This document shows, in pieces, positions 45,710-56,299 of a stretch of DNA of 64,000 bases. Where the stretch lies: positions 1 to 64,000 of the forward strand of contig JAKSZP010000133.1 in the NCBI GenBank assembly GCA_022478985.1, written 5' to 3'. This DNA comes from Massospora cicadina (Eukaryota > Entomophthoromycota > Entomophthoromycetes > Entomophthorales > Entomophthoraceae). The notes under the pieces are model-generated. The model was not told the DNA's origin. It searched no databases and saw only the letters and a program-made list of their open reading frames with translations. The position numbers and the translations under genes were made by a program. The stretch's first letter is position 1. Each line of letters opens with the position of its first letter.

Positions 45710-47060
45710 ACTCCAGTCAGATCAATATAGTCTATAGCAATGGGGCAATTACTGTTTAGATTGTCAGATGAAGTTGAGGACCCATCCCTTCCAAGCCAGA
45801 CTTCTGAGTACAATGGTATTCCGCTGTGGGTAGCGAGCACTTTAAGCATACCTTCTGGGCATCAGGTCATAATAGGGACCAAGCTCAAAATAGATGTCAC
45901 TGAAGGGCTATATAGGGAGATTATGGGGCCCTACCAGCAATCCCAGCTCGAACCTCATGTGGCTCCTGGGTTATTGTTTCCAGGGCTGAAAGAAGTGAAG
46001 GTGCTGATAGAAAACCTGCAGAAGAAGGCTATGACGGTCCAAAGGACCAAGTGTAAGCTTATTTACACTTGGCCCTATTTATGAAATTCACTGTATTTAT
46101 GACTTTGATTCCTGTAAGGACTCAGCCTACTGGTAAAATCCCATTTTCATATAATGGCATTAGTTCCACGGAAAGCTTTGGCTGGGTTGTTAGAGGAACA
46201 GAAAGATAAGCGATGGCTCTATTTGGAAAATACCAAATTATTTTTGCTTCTGACAACATCTATTTGGGGTGCGCACAAGGGGTGATGCATTAAGTAGACA
46301 CAGGAGATCACCCTATAATTTGGTCATGGGCCATCCAGCGCTCCAAGGCTGCAGAGAAATTAGTCTTCAATGAGGTAGACATTGATTGAGAAAGGGATGT
46401 TAGAGCTGTCCAAGAGTCCGTGGGCATCAGCGGTGCTCATTGTTAAGATTTAAGATGACACAAACTGGGTGGTCATTGATTACTGGAAGCTTAGTAGCAT
46501 CACTAAGAAGGACCTCTACCTCTTACACTGATTTCTGATGCTTTAGATCGACTAGGAGGCGCTAACTACTTCTCTGCCATAGACCTGATATCAGGGTACT
46601 GGAAGATTGAGTCGCAGCGGTAAAACGTGAAAATGCGCTATAATCACCTCAAAAAAGTTATTCTATCCTAAACGTAGGCCACAGGGTTTTTGCAACACCC
46701 TGGCTACGTTCCAGTGTGTTATGGATATAATCATGGGTGACTTAAAGCTGTCCTTAGTTCTAGTCTACCTCGATGATATCAAAGTGTTCTCACAGATATT
46801 AACCAAGTATCTTGACCACTTAGAACAAATGTTCCACCGACTTTCTGATGCTAATATCAAGATCAAGATTTGGAAGTGACATTTTTTTCAAGGAGGAGTT
46901 GGAATACCTCGGGTTTGTAGTAGATTAAAAGGACTTAGACCTCAGCCAGTGAAGGTGGGAGCTATAAGTAATATTAATTGGCCAGGCAATAAGAGAGATA
47001 TCTAAGTGTTTATTGGGGATGGTCAGTTACATCCGGCGGTTCATTTCTAACTGCAGTTAT
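45710..47060 (+). pseudogene. Element I linker and reverse transcriptase
   Basis: A 114-codon open linker at 45740-46084 (KLKIDVTEGLYREIMGPYQQ) matches the IDIPEGLHRE block of G. The RT segment follows: a degraded IVKI-DDTNWVVIDYW opening near 46440, ANYFSAIDLISGYWK near 46563, and LCNTLATFQCVMDI near 46690. The polymerase box YLDD is intact at 46766-46777. The thumb/connection motif near 47000 reads IGDGQLHPAVHF in a shifted frame. Stops and indels are frequent. Confidence 0.84.
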
Positions 47061-47089
47061 ATTAGGGGCACCACTCTTTGCTTTTATTA

Positions 47090-47570
47090 AATAAAAATGT
47101 CACCTTTGACTGAATTGACTGATGCCAAAACGCTTTTGATGTCTTGTGGACTGTGTCGGCAAGCATGCCCATTTTGCAATATCCTAATTTTTAAGAAGAA
47201 TTCATAGAGCAAACGGATGCATCACTTTCTGCTATAGGGGCAGTATTATACCAGAAGGATGATGATGAGTAGAGCACCCTGTCGCCTTTTGAAGCTGAAG
47301 CTTAAACTGCCATGAACGGAATTAAACTGTGAGCAAGTGGGAGTGCTTAGTGGTGATATATGCATATAAAAAGTTCCAGGTATACCTCCTTGGGTTAAAG
47401 TTCAGTGTGGTAAAAGATAATGCATCCTTGCGTTGGGTGCAGATTCTATGTGAACCTGAAGGGCGGCTTGTGCAATGGGCCTTGAAGCTCCAATTATAAG
47501 ACTTTGAGATAGTACTTCAGCTGGGGGAGAAATATCAGAATGCAGACTTCTCTGCGGTTATCAATGGCCG
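47090..47570 (+). pseudogene. Element I RNase H
   Basis: Near 47205 TDASLSAIGAVLYQKDDDE matches the first catalytic Asp strand of J (MDASLSTIGAVLSQKDDD). It is followed by EWECLVVIYAYKKFQVYLLG near 47337, a VKDNASLRWVQ strand near 47408 (TDHSSL equivalent), and EGRLVQWALKLQ near 47458. A few single-base losses break it. Confidence 0.78.
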
Positions 47571-48712
47571 CTATTACAACAGATTTGGCTGACATCATGT
47601 ATGAGAAGATCGTAGTGGACAAATATCATGACGAGTTGCCACATGTGATCTAAGTGATAGATGGGCTGTATGGGGCACCTTTTTGTGCTATGGGGAACTA
47701 CAAAATGCAAATTGGCAAATTGAAGCTGAGTTTCCTAAAAAACTTTCACTATAACAGCAATATTATGAATGAATATCGGGTGGTAGGTCATGGAAGGTCG
47801 TGGAAAACACTGGAGTTCTTGCAGTACCATTACTATTGGGAGAGCATTCACTACAATGTGCTTGAGACGGTTGCTTGTTGTCACCAGTGCCAAGTGGAGG
47901 ATCATTCCACAAGAAGCCACCTATCAGCTGGTTAAGCCTTGTTTCGCATGTCATACTATTTCTCTGGATTTGGTGGGGCCTTTGCCAACTGTCACGAGCT
48001 GCTCAAAGTATATAATAGTAACTTTGATCATTTGACAAAATGAGTCGAAGCAAAAGCGATTAATGATTTAGGGGATGTCACCACCGCCAAGTTCATCCTG
48101 GAGTGTGTCATACAGCAACAATGCTTTCCACAATTTATCCTCATAGACAGCATAACCAACTTCACTTTGACGCCCAACCCAAGTTATACGATCTGATGGC
48201 AATCAGCGGGGTCTTAGATACACTCAATTACTCTGAATCTAATGGGTTGGTGGAACGGATCAACAGAACATTGGTATATATTCTATGCAAACTTGTAAAA
48301 GATCGCTCCTCTGAGTGGAAAACTCTCTTATCTACCGCCATCTTTGCATATAATGTCAGTTACCTCTCATCAGCAGGGAAGTGTCCCTTCCAAACTTCTC
48401 TATGGCAGACATTCATCTTTGCCTACTCTGCTTTACTCCTGAGTGGAGATCCTGGAAGAGCGAAATCGCAGCATTATCTGACCCAATTAACTGACAATCT
48501 GATAAAATTACAGATGGAAGCTTATTCTACCAGCTTAGCTAAGAAGATTTGGATCAGGCGGCCACCATTGTAGATTCAGCAGCCTCCCCCAGTTTGGAGT
48601 AAGAGTTCTTTTCCTGTTCCATGACCAACATGGGTTTGGAAGAAGGAACAAGTTTGCCAGCATTAGGCTAAAACCAGTTGAGATAGTTGAAAAAACTGGT
48701 ATCGGTGCCTAC
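47571..48712 (+). pseudogene. Element I integrase, split by J
   Basis: The zinc-binding part at 47780-47900 shows VGHGRSWKTLEFLQYHYYWE and CCHQCQVE. The core keeps all three acidic residues: SLDLVGPLP near 47963, LIDSITNFTL near 48140, and SNGLVERINRTLV near 48238. A 156-codon open run (48103-48573) includes EWKTLLSTAIFAYNVSYLSS. The C-terminal part reaches KPVEIVEKTGIGAY at 48712, is cut by J, and resumes at 54884 with KKPAGSQIFN. Confidence 0.86.
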
Positions 48713-49177
48713 TGTTAATTTTGGGGCGTTTTGGGCTCAATTCCGCCGAGTTGGTTTTGCGCAGGGTATGAGCCATTGAGCAACCAAATCAGACAATATG
48801 AGGATCACTGACTTTATAATAAACTTAATAAATATGTATGGAGCTATCGCCCCTTATTTCCTCTTTTATTATAATATAATTGCAGAGCTTATCTGCGCTC
48901 TCTAATCATAAAAAACCTCCAAACCTTTTATCTTCCATCAGACTCTTTATACTTCAGTTCCCCAGCCAGATGCGTCCTTGGCTTGGTACTCTTCTATTCA
49001 ACTTCCCTTTTCGACTTACTCTCATTTTTAACAAATCTTGGCATAAATCCTCTTGATTCGCCAAATGCCTCATTTTGATGCACTTAAATTACCAGTACCA
49101 GTTTGATTCCAGCGGATTCCATACATTACGCCATATAAACTTAGGGCTTATCGTCAAGTCATATTGGAACTGCAACA
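48713..49177 (-). repeat. Element J 3' LTR and polypurine tract
   Basis: On the minus strand it starts TGTTGCAGTTCC and ends AAAATTAACA. It follows the purine tract CAAGGAGGGGGTAA (49178-49191). On the minus strand TATAAAG (within the stretch near 48944-48952) may serve as TATA box; it is kept in the other LTR. Confidence 0.95.
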
Positions 49178-50230
49178 TTACCCCCTCCTTGACTGGACGA
49201 TAGGTTCTTACTGTTTGTATGCTTGAAGGAACTTCGCGTGGACTCAGTTGATAACCTGACCCCCAGCGGGTTCCTTAATGGTGTAGACATCTTTGCCAGT
49301 CTTCTTGATAATCTCAAATGGGCCAACCCAAATGTTGGATAATTCCAACGTCTGAATACATGCTGATTGTGGAATAAAACATAATCCCCTACAGCAAACA
49401 ATGGAAGACCACTCCATCTCTTCTGGTCGGCTGCCTGGTCGCGAATTTTCTTCACTAGACTGGTGGAGTAGGATTCCATTTGCAACTTGATCAAAGTATC
49501 CATGAGTTGATTCAGATATCGCTGAGGAATCACCCCACCAGTGTCCTTTACACATGGATATAACAAGGCAGGCAGAGCCAGATATTGACCATACTGCAGT
49601 TGAAATGGGCTCTTACCAGTGGCCAAATGATAGCTGATATTGTAAGTGAACACAGCAGTAGGTAGAAGGGCACTCCATTATGAGGGCTGATCCATTATCA
49701 ATTTGCGGAGTATGTTCACTAGGGTTCCATTGACTCGCTCCACCATCCCATTGGATTCCAGATGATAGGGGGTGGTCAAAACCCCACAAATGGCCATCAA
49801 CTCATTTAACTTTGGCAGAATATTCAAAGTGAAGTTGGTTCCATTGTCTGTCAGAATGAACTGCGGGCAGCCATTCCACTGTATAATGTACTCCATGGTG
49901 AACTTGGTAGTGTTGACCGCACCCAAGTCGCTAATAGCCCTGGCTTCCACCCATCAGGTCAAGTGATCAATAGCGACAATTATATACTTGGATCAATTGG
50001 CACTATTTGGCAGAGGTCCCACTACATCAATGGAAACATTGTGCCAAGCGAACTGGGGTTTCACTAGTTGGTAGGTGGTTTTCTTGCGGAAAGGTTTTTC
50101 TACTTGACACTGATGACAACAATTAATTGTTTCCAATACATCATAATGCATGCTCTCCCAGTAGTATCAGAATTATAACATCTCCAGTGTTTTATACAAC
50201 CCTCCATGGCCTACAGCCCAATAATCATCC
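49178..50230 (-). pseudogene. Element J integrase
   Basis: Zinc-binding site: VGHGGLYKTLEM near 50215 and CCHQCQVEK near 50120. Core: WHNVSIDVVGPL near 50045 (Asp 1), QFILTDNGTNFTL near 49850 (Asp 2), and SNGMVERVNGTLV near 49760 (Glu). The two open runs 49950-49678 and 49653-49159 cover the core and the C-terminal domain, separated by a stop near 49676 where YNxxx continues. The tail shows VGPFEIIKKTGKDVYTIKEP near 49340. All catalytic residues are present; it is the best integrase in the window. Confidence 0.92.
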
Positions 50231-50960
50231 ATAATTATTGCAGGTTGGGATGAAGTCTTAGGGAAACTCAACGTCTGGTCGCCAATCCACTTATATAGTT
50301 CTCCTTCAAATAGAAAGGTATCTGCCCTAAGTCCATCTAGTACCTTGATTACATGTGGCAGCTCATCCTGGTATTTATTTACCACCATCTTCTCATACAT
50401 TATGTCAGCTAGATCTGCTGTGATTGCGACTGTCAGCAGCCTAGAGAGACAATCCACATTATGGTGTTTAGCCCCTGGTTGATGCAAAATCTTGAAATCA
50501 TATGCTTGCAGCCTCAATGACTAATGTGCGAGCTGTCCCTCTGGTTCACGAAGATTCTGTAGCCAGTGCAAAGAAGCGTGATCCATCATTACTTGAAATC
50601 TCATACCATGCAGATTTACTCAAAACTGTTTATAAGTGTAAATTACCGCTAAACATTCTCACTCAGTAATGATGTAGATCCATTCATGACAGTTCAAACT
50701 TTGACTACAGAAGGCAACAGGATGCTCCACGCCATCATCGTCCTTCTGAGATAATACTGCCCCTATAGTGGAGAGAGAGGCATCCATTTGCACTACGAAT
50801 GGCTTATCAAAGCTGGGGTATTGCAAAATGGGTGCACTTGCTAACGCGGTAAGCAATACATCGAAAGTGTTCTGGCATTGTTCTGTCCAATCAACAGTAG
50901 CGTTTTTTTTAATAGCTCGAAAAGTGGGGCCCTGATGCAGCTGAAATTGGGAATTAACCG
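50231..50960 (-). pseudogene. Element J RNase H and connector
   Basis: From 50856 the frame reads PFVVQMDASLSTIGAVLSQK then EHPVAFCSQSLNC, with the first catalytic Asp. After a break near 50640, a degraded VMMDHASLHWLQ strand lies near 50590. The connector opens at 50517: LQAYDFKILHQPGAKHHNVD leads into the 114-codon run that ends in the integrase zinc site. Confidence 0.88.
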
Positions 50961-51790
50961 TCGGTAATACCCAACCATTCCCAGAAACACTTGAATGTCC
51001 CGCTTATTCACTGGCGAGTCATCTTGCTTATTGCTTCCACTTTAGCCAGCTGTGGTTTAAGCCCATGTGAATCCATGACAAACCTGAGGTCTTATAATTG
51101 ATCCTTAAAGAAATGACACTTTTGAGGCTTAATTTTGATATTAGCAGCGGTGAGGTGCTGAAACACTTGCTCCAAGTGATCTAGGTGCTCTGTAAATGTC
51201 TGCAAAAACACATTGATGTCATTGAGGTAAACTATGACACAGGACAGCTTTAAATCACCTAAAGTCATATCAATGGCACGCTGGAACGTAGCCAGAGTGT
51301 TACACAACCCTTGTGGCATGCGCGTCAGCTGAAAAATCCTCTTGAGGTGATGGTCGCACATTTCTCCTGTTCCAATTAATGGCAACATGATCTTCCAATA
51401 CCTGAGATCAGATCCATGGTGGAAAAATAGTTTGCCCCACCTAATTGGTCTAACGCATCATCAATCCGCGGAAGAGGGTAAGAATACTTCTTTGTTACAT
51501 TATTGAGTATATGATATTCAATAACTACTCGATTTGTGTCATCCTTCTTCTTTACAATGAGCACAGGTGACGCCCACGGACTGTTTGACAGTTCTAACAT
51601 TCCTTACTCAATCAGTTTATCCACTTTATCAGAGACAACCTCTTTCACTGATTTTGAACATCTAATAGGTCGTGAACAAATGGGAGGGTGATCCCCCATA
51701 TCTATATGATGTACCACCCCTTGAGCGCACCCCAGGTCATGATCATCATTTGCGAAAATATCCCAATACTTTTCAAATAATGCCATAGCC
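50961..51790 (-). pseudogene. Element J reverse transcriptase
   Basis: The opening at 51600 ([20 protein letters not shown]) is followed by [21 protein letters not shown] and [10 protein letters not shown] near 51420. After a frameshift near 51385 the run 51388-51092 carries MPQGLCNTLATFQRAIDMTL and the polymerase box YLND at 51229-51218, with Asn for the first Asp. It continues to KCHFFKDQL. An upstream 60-codon run (51786-51604) has the IFANDDHDLGCAQGVVHHID linker. Confidence 0.92.
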
Positions 51791-51799
51791 TTATCTTGT

Positions 51800-52260
51800 T
51801 ATTCTGCCGAGAATCCTGTGAGCGCTTCCAGCGGAACCACAGTCAGTATGCTGAACAAGAAGCGGGCTGGTAGTCAGAGATCTTCCCATGAGCCAAAGTC
51901 ATGAATATGATGAACTTCCCCAATAGGGACAAAGCGTAGGTAAGCCACCACTTGGTGCCACCTGATCATTTTTGTATCCTTCTGTAGGTTCACGAGCAGC
52001 ACCTTCAACTCCCCATTCCCAGGTAACAATAACCCAGATCCACATGTGGTTCAAGCTGCGAGTGCTGATAAGGCACCAGGATTTCTCCATAAAGCCCCTT
52101 AGGCACTTCAATTTTGAGCCCAGTCCCTATTATGCCCTGGTGTCCAGATGGTAAGCTTAAAGGGCGCGTTGCCTGAAGCGGAATTCCTTTATACTCATAA
52201 ATCTGGTTAGGGAGGACCTTGGTCTGCCAACTCAGTCATTGGTAGCAAAAAGGGATCACT
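51800..52260 (-). pseudogene. Element J protease-reverse transcriptase linker
   Basis: Corresponds to the IDVTEGLYRE linker of I. The minus-strand wording GIKIEVPKGLYGEILVPYQH is readable near 52110, followed by LLPGNGELKVLLVNLQKDTK near 52020. It is conserved between I, J and G, of unknown function, and has frame breaks in each copy. Confidence 0.7.
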
Positions 52261-52268
52261 ACATCACT

Positions 52269-52742
52269 CTATTCTAGATTGATCTGACCGGAGTGGACTG
52301 GATCTGTTGGGATTACACCAGAGGAAAAATATACTGAAATCTGTTGGATGAACATAGTAAGGGTTTCTTCCGCCATATCTATCACAACGCCAAAATTCCT
52401 AATTAAAGCCGCGCCAATTAACATATTGTAGTGGTTATTTGGCAAAACCACCGCCGGGGCAGACACCTGGACTGACCCAAATCATAGAAGCAAAGCACTA
52501 TATGCTCCTTCTGACACAGTGCTGTGCGTTCCCAGGGTCCGATACACTACTCAATGGTCCACATCTGGTTTCAACATAAGTTTAGCCATCAACCAAGTAG
52601 AGACTATGTTCACAGGTGCTCCCGTGTCTATGATAGCGCGGATTTTTGTGTTTTGGACAAATATGTCGCAATAAGTACATTCCAAGTATGAAGAATCATC
52701 GGTGCTTATTACTTGTACGTTCAAGGGTTTTGAGCTACTCAA
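52269..52742 (-). pseudogene. Element J aspartic protease
   Basis: The run 52742-52551 contains SSYLECTYCDIFVQNTKIRA then IIDTGAPVNIVS; the active-site DTG is intact at 52628-52620. After a short break the second run (52466-52269) gives VVLPNNHYNMLIGAALIRNF, the conserved hydrophobic-Gly strand, and a C-terminal extension. One or two stops lie between. Confidence 0.9.
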
Positions 52743-54010
52743 AAAGGAAGAAATGACCTGCCAACTTGAGGATACTCGCTAAAAATTTTTTCTACCAGAA
52801 TGGCTATGCTAACCCCTACTAATGGATTGACATTTGGTGAAGGATCCAAGTTTCTAATGCCAATATGTTCCAAGATCTGCCACGCATATGGCTTCTGCAC
52901 ATCTTGGCGAAGCTTGGCCAGATGGGGTGAGCCTTTACTCACAGAAGCAAAAGCAGGGGTATCTGACAAAAGCTGCTTATATAACAAATCATCCAATTGA
53001 GGGTTAATTTCTACCCAAAAAAATGTTTGGGGATTGTTGGGGACAAGTGAATTGGACTTAGAGGAGATAGAGCGTCCCATCTCTACGCCGCTTGAGCTTT
53101 TCCCTGCTCGATTATCTTAGTTGGAATTGCACACACATGTGGTTGACTAGGGCAATTGGCTGCATAATGCCCTCTTTGTCCACACTGAAAGCAAGTGTTC
53201 ATAAAAAGTGCGCGTCTATAGTTTGGGGCGGAAGAACCAGGCCAATTATTGCCAGTAAGGTTCCAAGGTCGCGGATGAACTGAGGAAGCGTACCTGGGCC
53301 AGAAAGGGTATATTGACTCATGGGAGGGACAAATACATTCCAGCGGCCAATAACCCAGTCGCTGCAACCTATATCCTGCAAGGGTTGGAGCGGGGGCAAC
53401 AGCAGTTTTTCAGGCTATGTTGGGAGCGCTGTTCATGGTGGAGAGCTGATGTAAGTTGTTCACAATCTTCATAAGTTTAGCATCCCCATCCAACACATGG
53501 GACATTGCATTATATAATTCCCAGTATGCTTTGACAGCCGCCATAATCTCTATACTTACATCTTCAGCGTTGAAGATATTGGCCCCAAGAAGAACGTGAG
53601 CTTCCACTGAAAATCGCTCTGCAAATTCTGACAGAGTTTCATTTTGGTCAAACTGTATAGTCATAAAGTCAGTTTTTCGTTGACACAACTTGTTAGCGCC
53701 CCCAAACAGCTGGATGACAATCGCTTTCACTTGTGCGTAAGATACCAAGCTTTTGGGAAGATAGCAAGTCACCTGGATCAGCGCTTTCCACATCCAAAGC
53801 GGACAGCAACAATTTCGCTTTTTGTCAATCAATAGCTCTTTCCACAGCAAATTCAAACCATTTAAAGAAACTATGTAGGTTCCCACCATGACTGAAAGGA
53901 GGTAATTTCTCAATATGAACGAATTCATTCTTCTCTGGATTCCTGCTGCAAAGGGCAGGCGAACTGTTGTCTGAGCGACTATGGGAACCAATCCTTGATG
54001 AGTTATCATA
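52743..54010 (-). pseudogene. Element J gag with CCHC zinc knuckle and linker
   Basis: A 199-codon open run (54009-53410) carries the capsid part: TDFMTIQFDQNETLSEFAER then VEAHVLLGANIF and AYWELYNAMSHVLDGDA. The knuckle CFQCGQRGHYAANC at 53193-53152 is intact. The linker run at 53080-52739 (LDDLLYKQLL, VQKPYAWQIL) matches B and I. Only a few stops separate these parts, and this is the longest open frame in the window. Confidence 0.92.
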
Positions 54011-54419
54011 CAGCTAGCCGGATGGACTTGAACTCGTCAAAAAGGAATAAGAAGAGGTGGTGTCACACAAGGGGTTCACCGTACTGCCCAATGGATATTT
54101 TTTTGTTAATCCATAACATTCTTCCCCCAAGTTGCCACTAACTACACCATTCCCCACAGCTCTGGTATGCTCCGCTAACTGTTTGTTGATCAACTAAGTT
54201 TCCTGTTGCACCGTTTCATATTGTTGTTGCAATTTCTGGCAGACTTCCCTTTCTTTATTCAGTTGCTGTTCCACAGCTTGTACTCATGAAAGAACTTCTT
54301 TGATTATATTCTGCGAGCAGGTTTGCTGTCAGAATGGAGGAGGACTCATCGTGGAGTAATTTGCTTTCTGGTTTTTTCCAACTATAGTTGCTCAGTGGGC
54401 CCCCTGATGTGAGCACCAA
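54011..54419 (-). other. Element J gag start region and primer-binding site
   Basis: On the minus strand this holds the start of gag, with a helical, glutamine-rich reading near 54300-54170 (QEVCQKLQQQYETVQQET). The primer-binding site TGGTGCTCACATCAGGGG lies at 54418-54401, one base inside the 5' LTR. Confidence 0.75.
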
Positions 54420-54883
54420 CATTAATTCTCAGCGTTTTGGGCTTAATTCCGCCGAGTTGGTTTTGCACAGGGTATGAGCCACTGATCTATTAAATCAGAC
54501 AATATGAGGATCAACAACTTTATAATAAACTTAATAAATATGTATGGAGCTATCGCCCCTTATTTCCTCTTTTATTATAATATAATTGCAGAGTTTATCT
54601 GCGCTCTCTAATCATAAAAAACCTCCGAACCTTTTATGTTCCATTAGACTCTTTATACTTTGGTTCCCCAGCCAGATGCGTCCTCAGCTTGGTACTCTTC
54701 TATTCTACTTCCCTTTTCAACTTACTCTCAATTGTATCGAATCTTGACATAATTCCTCTTGATTCGCTGAATGCCTCATTTTGATGCGCTTAAATTACCA
54801 GTACCGGTTTGATTTCAGCGGATTCCATACATTGCGCCATATCAACTTAGGGCTTATCGTCCATTCATATTGATATTGTGACA
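54420..54883 (-). repeat. Element J 5' LTR
   Basis: It matches 48713-49177 with one to two small indels and scattered substitutions, the closest LTR pair in the window. In plus-strand terms it runs from CATTAATTCTCAGCG (TG changed to CA) to TATTGTGACA. Confidence 0.95.
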
Positions 54884-54989
54884 CCTACACTACTAAGAAA
54901 CCTGCGGGTAGTCAGATTTTCAATTGTAATATGTGAAGTTCCTTTGGGTATGCAAGCAACAGGAGCTTACCAACCAGTCAAGGGGGTAA
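54884..54989 (+). pseudogene. Element I integrase tail and polypurine tract
   Basis: The last codons of the integrase of I after J: KKPAGSQIFN matches KEPAGGQVIN in J. The frame then reaches the purine tract CAAGGGGGTAA (54979-54989) immediately before the 3' LTR. Confidence 0.8.
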
Positions 54990-55482
54990 TGTCAAGAAAT
55001 TGATATGACTGGACAATAAGTCACTTATCTGCGGATCAAAAACTAGAGTCAAAGTGGTACTCATGATTGAGCGGTATATTATGTTGAGTGAGGCAAATCA
55101 ATCCTGTATTCATAGTTTAGCGAATTGAGGGAATTACTCCAAAGCCTAAATAATAGAATGAAACATCTAAAATGGAGCAAATTGAGAATTATTAAGTGGG
55201 ATGGAAGAACCAAATTAGGAATACCAAGAATAAGAGTTGAGCATGAGAATGAGAAAGGGGGTCTTTTGGAAAGAGAGTAAGAGAGGAAAGGATGAATAGG
55301 AAGTAAGTTATATAACATATGAGATAAGTGGCATCTTTGGGGAAATAGCTCCTTAATTTAAGTACTTGATTATTTTTATTTATCAAGGATCAGCAATCAT
55401 CATATTGCACATACGTTGCACAGTGGGTTTTCACATGTGCAACTGGCTCAATGGAATAAGCCATAACCACCAAAAGTTAATA
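54990..55482 (+). repeat. Element I 3' LTR
   Basis: It runs from TGTCAAGAAATTGATATG to AAAGTTAATA (CA changed to TA). It aligns with 42231-42724 and is followed by AGTCC. Confidence 0.9.
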
Positions 55483-55487
55483 AGTCC

Positions 55488-56260
55488 CATTAGAGTCTCT
55501 CTTGTGACTACAACCTATACTATGGCCAAAGTTTTATTGCAGAGCCCACACTCCTCTAGCAATCCAAATTTTAAAAACTTCAGACCTCATTGATAGGTGG
55601 TAAAGACCTTCCTATGTAGTCCCTCTGGTATATCTATTCTAAGCACAACCCCCAATATGACTAGCTGGCCAGCAGGTATCATTATGGCGCTCACAGATCT
55701 TAGAAAAAGCCTTTCTAGCATGTATTTGGTTAAAGGAACCTAGTCCTCTTTTTTTATTCAGAGGTAGCGTATGGGAACTACCCATCCTGGTCATGAGGTT
55801 AATGTGGTTAGTGCGGGTAGGATCCTTTTGCACGCCACTTGAAAAAAATAGAACGTGTTACATTGCTCATGTTTCTTTAATGTTTTCTCAAACGTGTTGA
55901 CTACGCACCAAAGCGGCACATAAATGATGGTGCAATAAGCATATCAAAGTTGTAGTAGGTTAACGTATTTTCTGGCGCTGATATGTAAATTGACTAAACC
56001 ATAAAGTCAGAAAACTTTACACTCTTTTATAAAATGGTGCATTGACCCAGATGTCCCGTATAGCACCCAATGTTCTACAACAGGTTTCAAAAGCTGTTTG
56101 GCCATCATCTTCTTTGATACTAAGTTAACAGGTGCATCAGTTTCTATAATTGTACGAATTTTGGTCTTTGACAAAAAATTAACAATAGTTGCACTGGGAA
56201 TAAGGATAACCTTTATTGTTTAATACAAGTATATCCAATAAATTATTTTTCCAAGGAAGC
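55488..56260 (-). pseudogene. Element G linker and protease
   Basis: The minus strand from 56250 reads KIRTIIETDAPVNLVSKKMM; the catalytic triad is ETD where family members have DTG. EHWVLYGTSG then follows. Toward 55640 the linker has VVLRIDIPEGLHRE, as in I and J. The G sequence is cut by I at 55488, and its reverse transcriptase resumes at 42225. Confidence 0.76.
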
Positions 56261-56299
56261 GTCTGATGCCAGTTCAAACTTGGGGGTATTCCTTGGTGA

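Larger units (their letters stand above)
48713..54883 (-). mobile_element. Element J: youngest Ty3/gypsy copy, inside integrase of I
   Basis: A minus-strand element with LTRs 48713-49177 (465 bp) and 54420-54883 (464 bp) and a perfect CCTAC duplication (48708-48712 and 54884-54888). It is the innermost and best preserved element; its LTRs differ least by eye. Order on the minus strand: gag, knuckle, linker, protease, linker, reverse transcriptase, RNase H, integrase, polypurine tract. Integrase and protease active sites are intact, the polymerase box is YLND rather than YLDD, and there are still several frame breaks, so it is not autonomous. Confidence 0.95.
42231..55482 (+). mobile_element. 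Element I: Ty3/gypsy element inside G, carrying a solo LTR and J
   Basis: A plus-strand element with LTRs 42231-42724 and 54990-55482, flanked by a perfect AGTCC duplication (42226-42230 and 55483-55487). It lies in G just upstream of its reverse transcriptase. Its own internal DNA is 42725-44295, 45321-48712 and 54884-54989; the rest is the solo LTR and element J. The YLDD box and the D-D-E residues of the integrase can still be read, but stops and frameshifts are frequent. Its proteins are very close in wording to those of J, while its LTRs are different. Confidence 0.92.
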
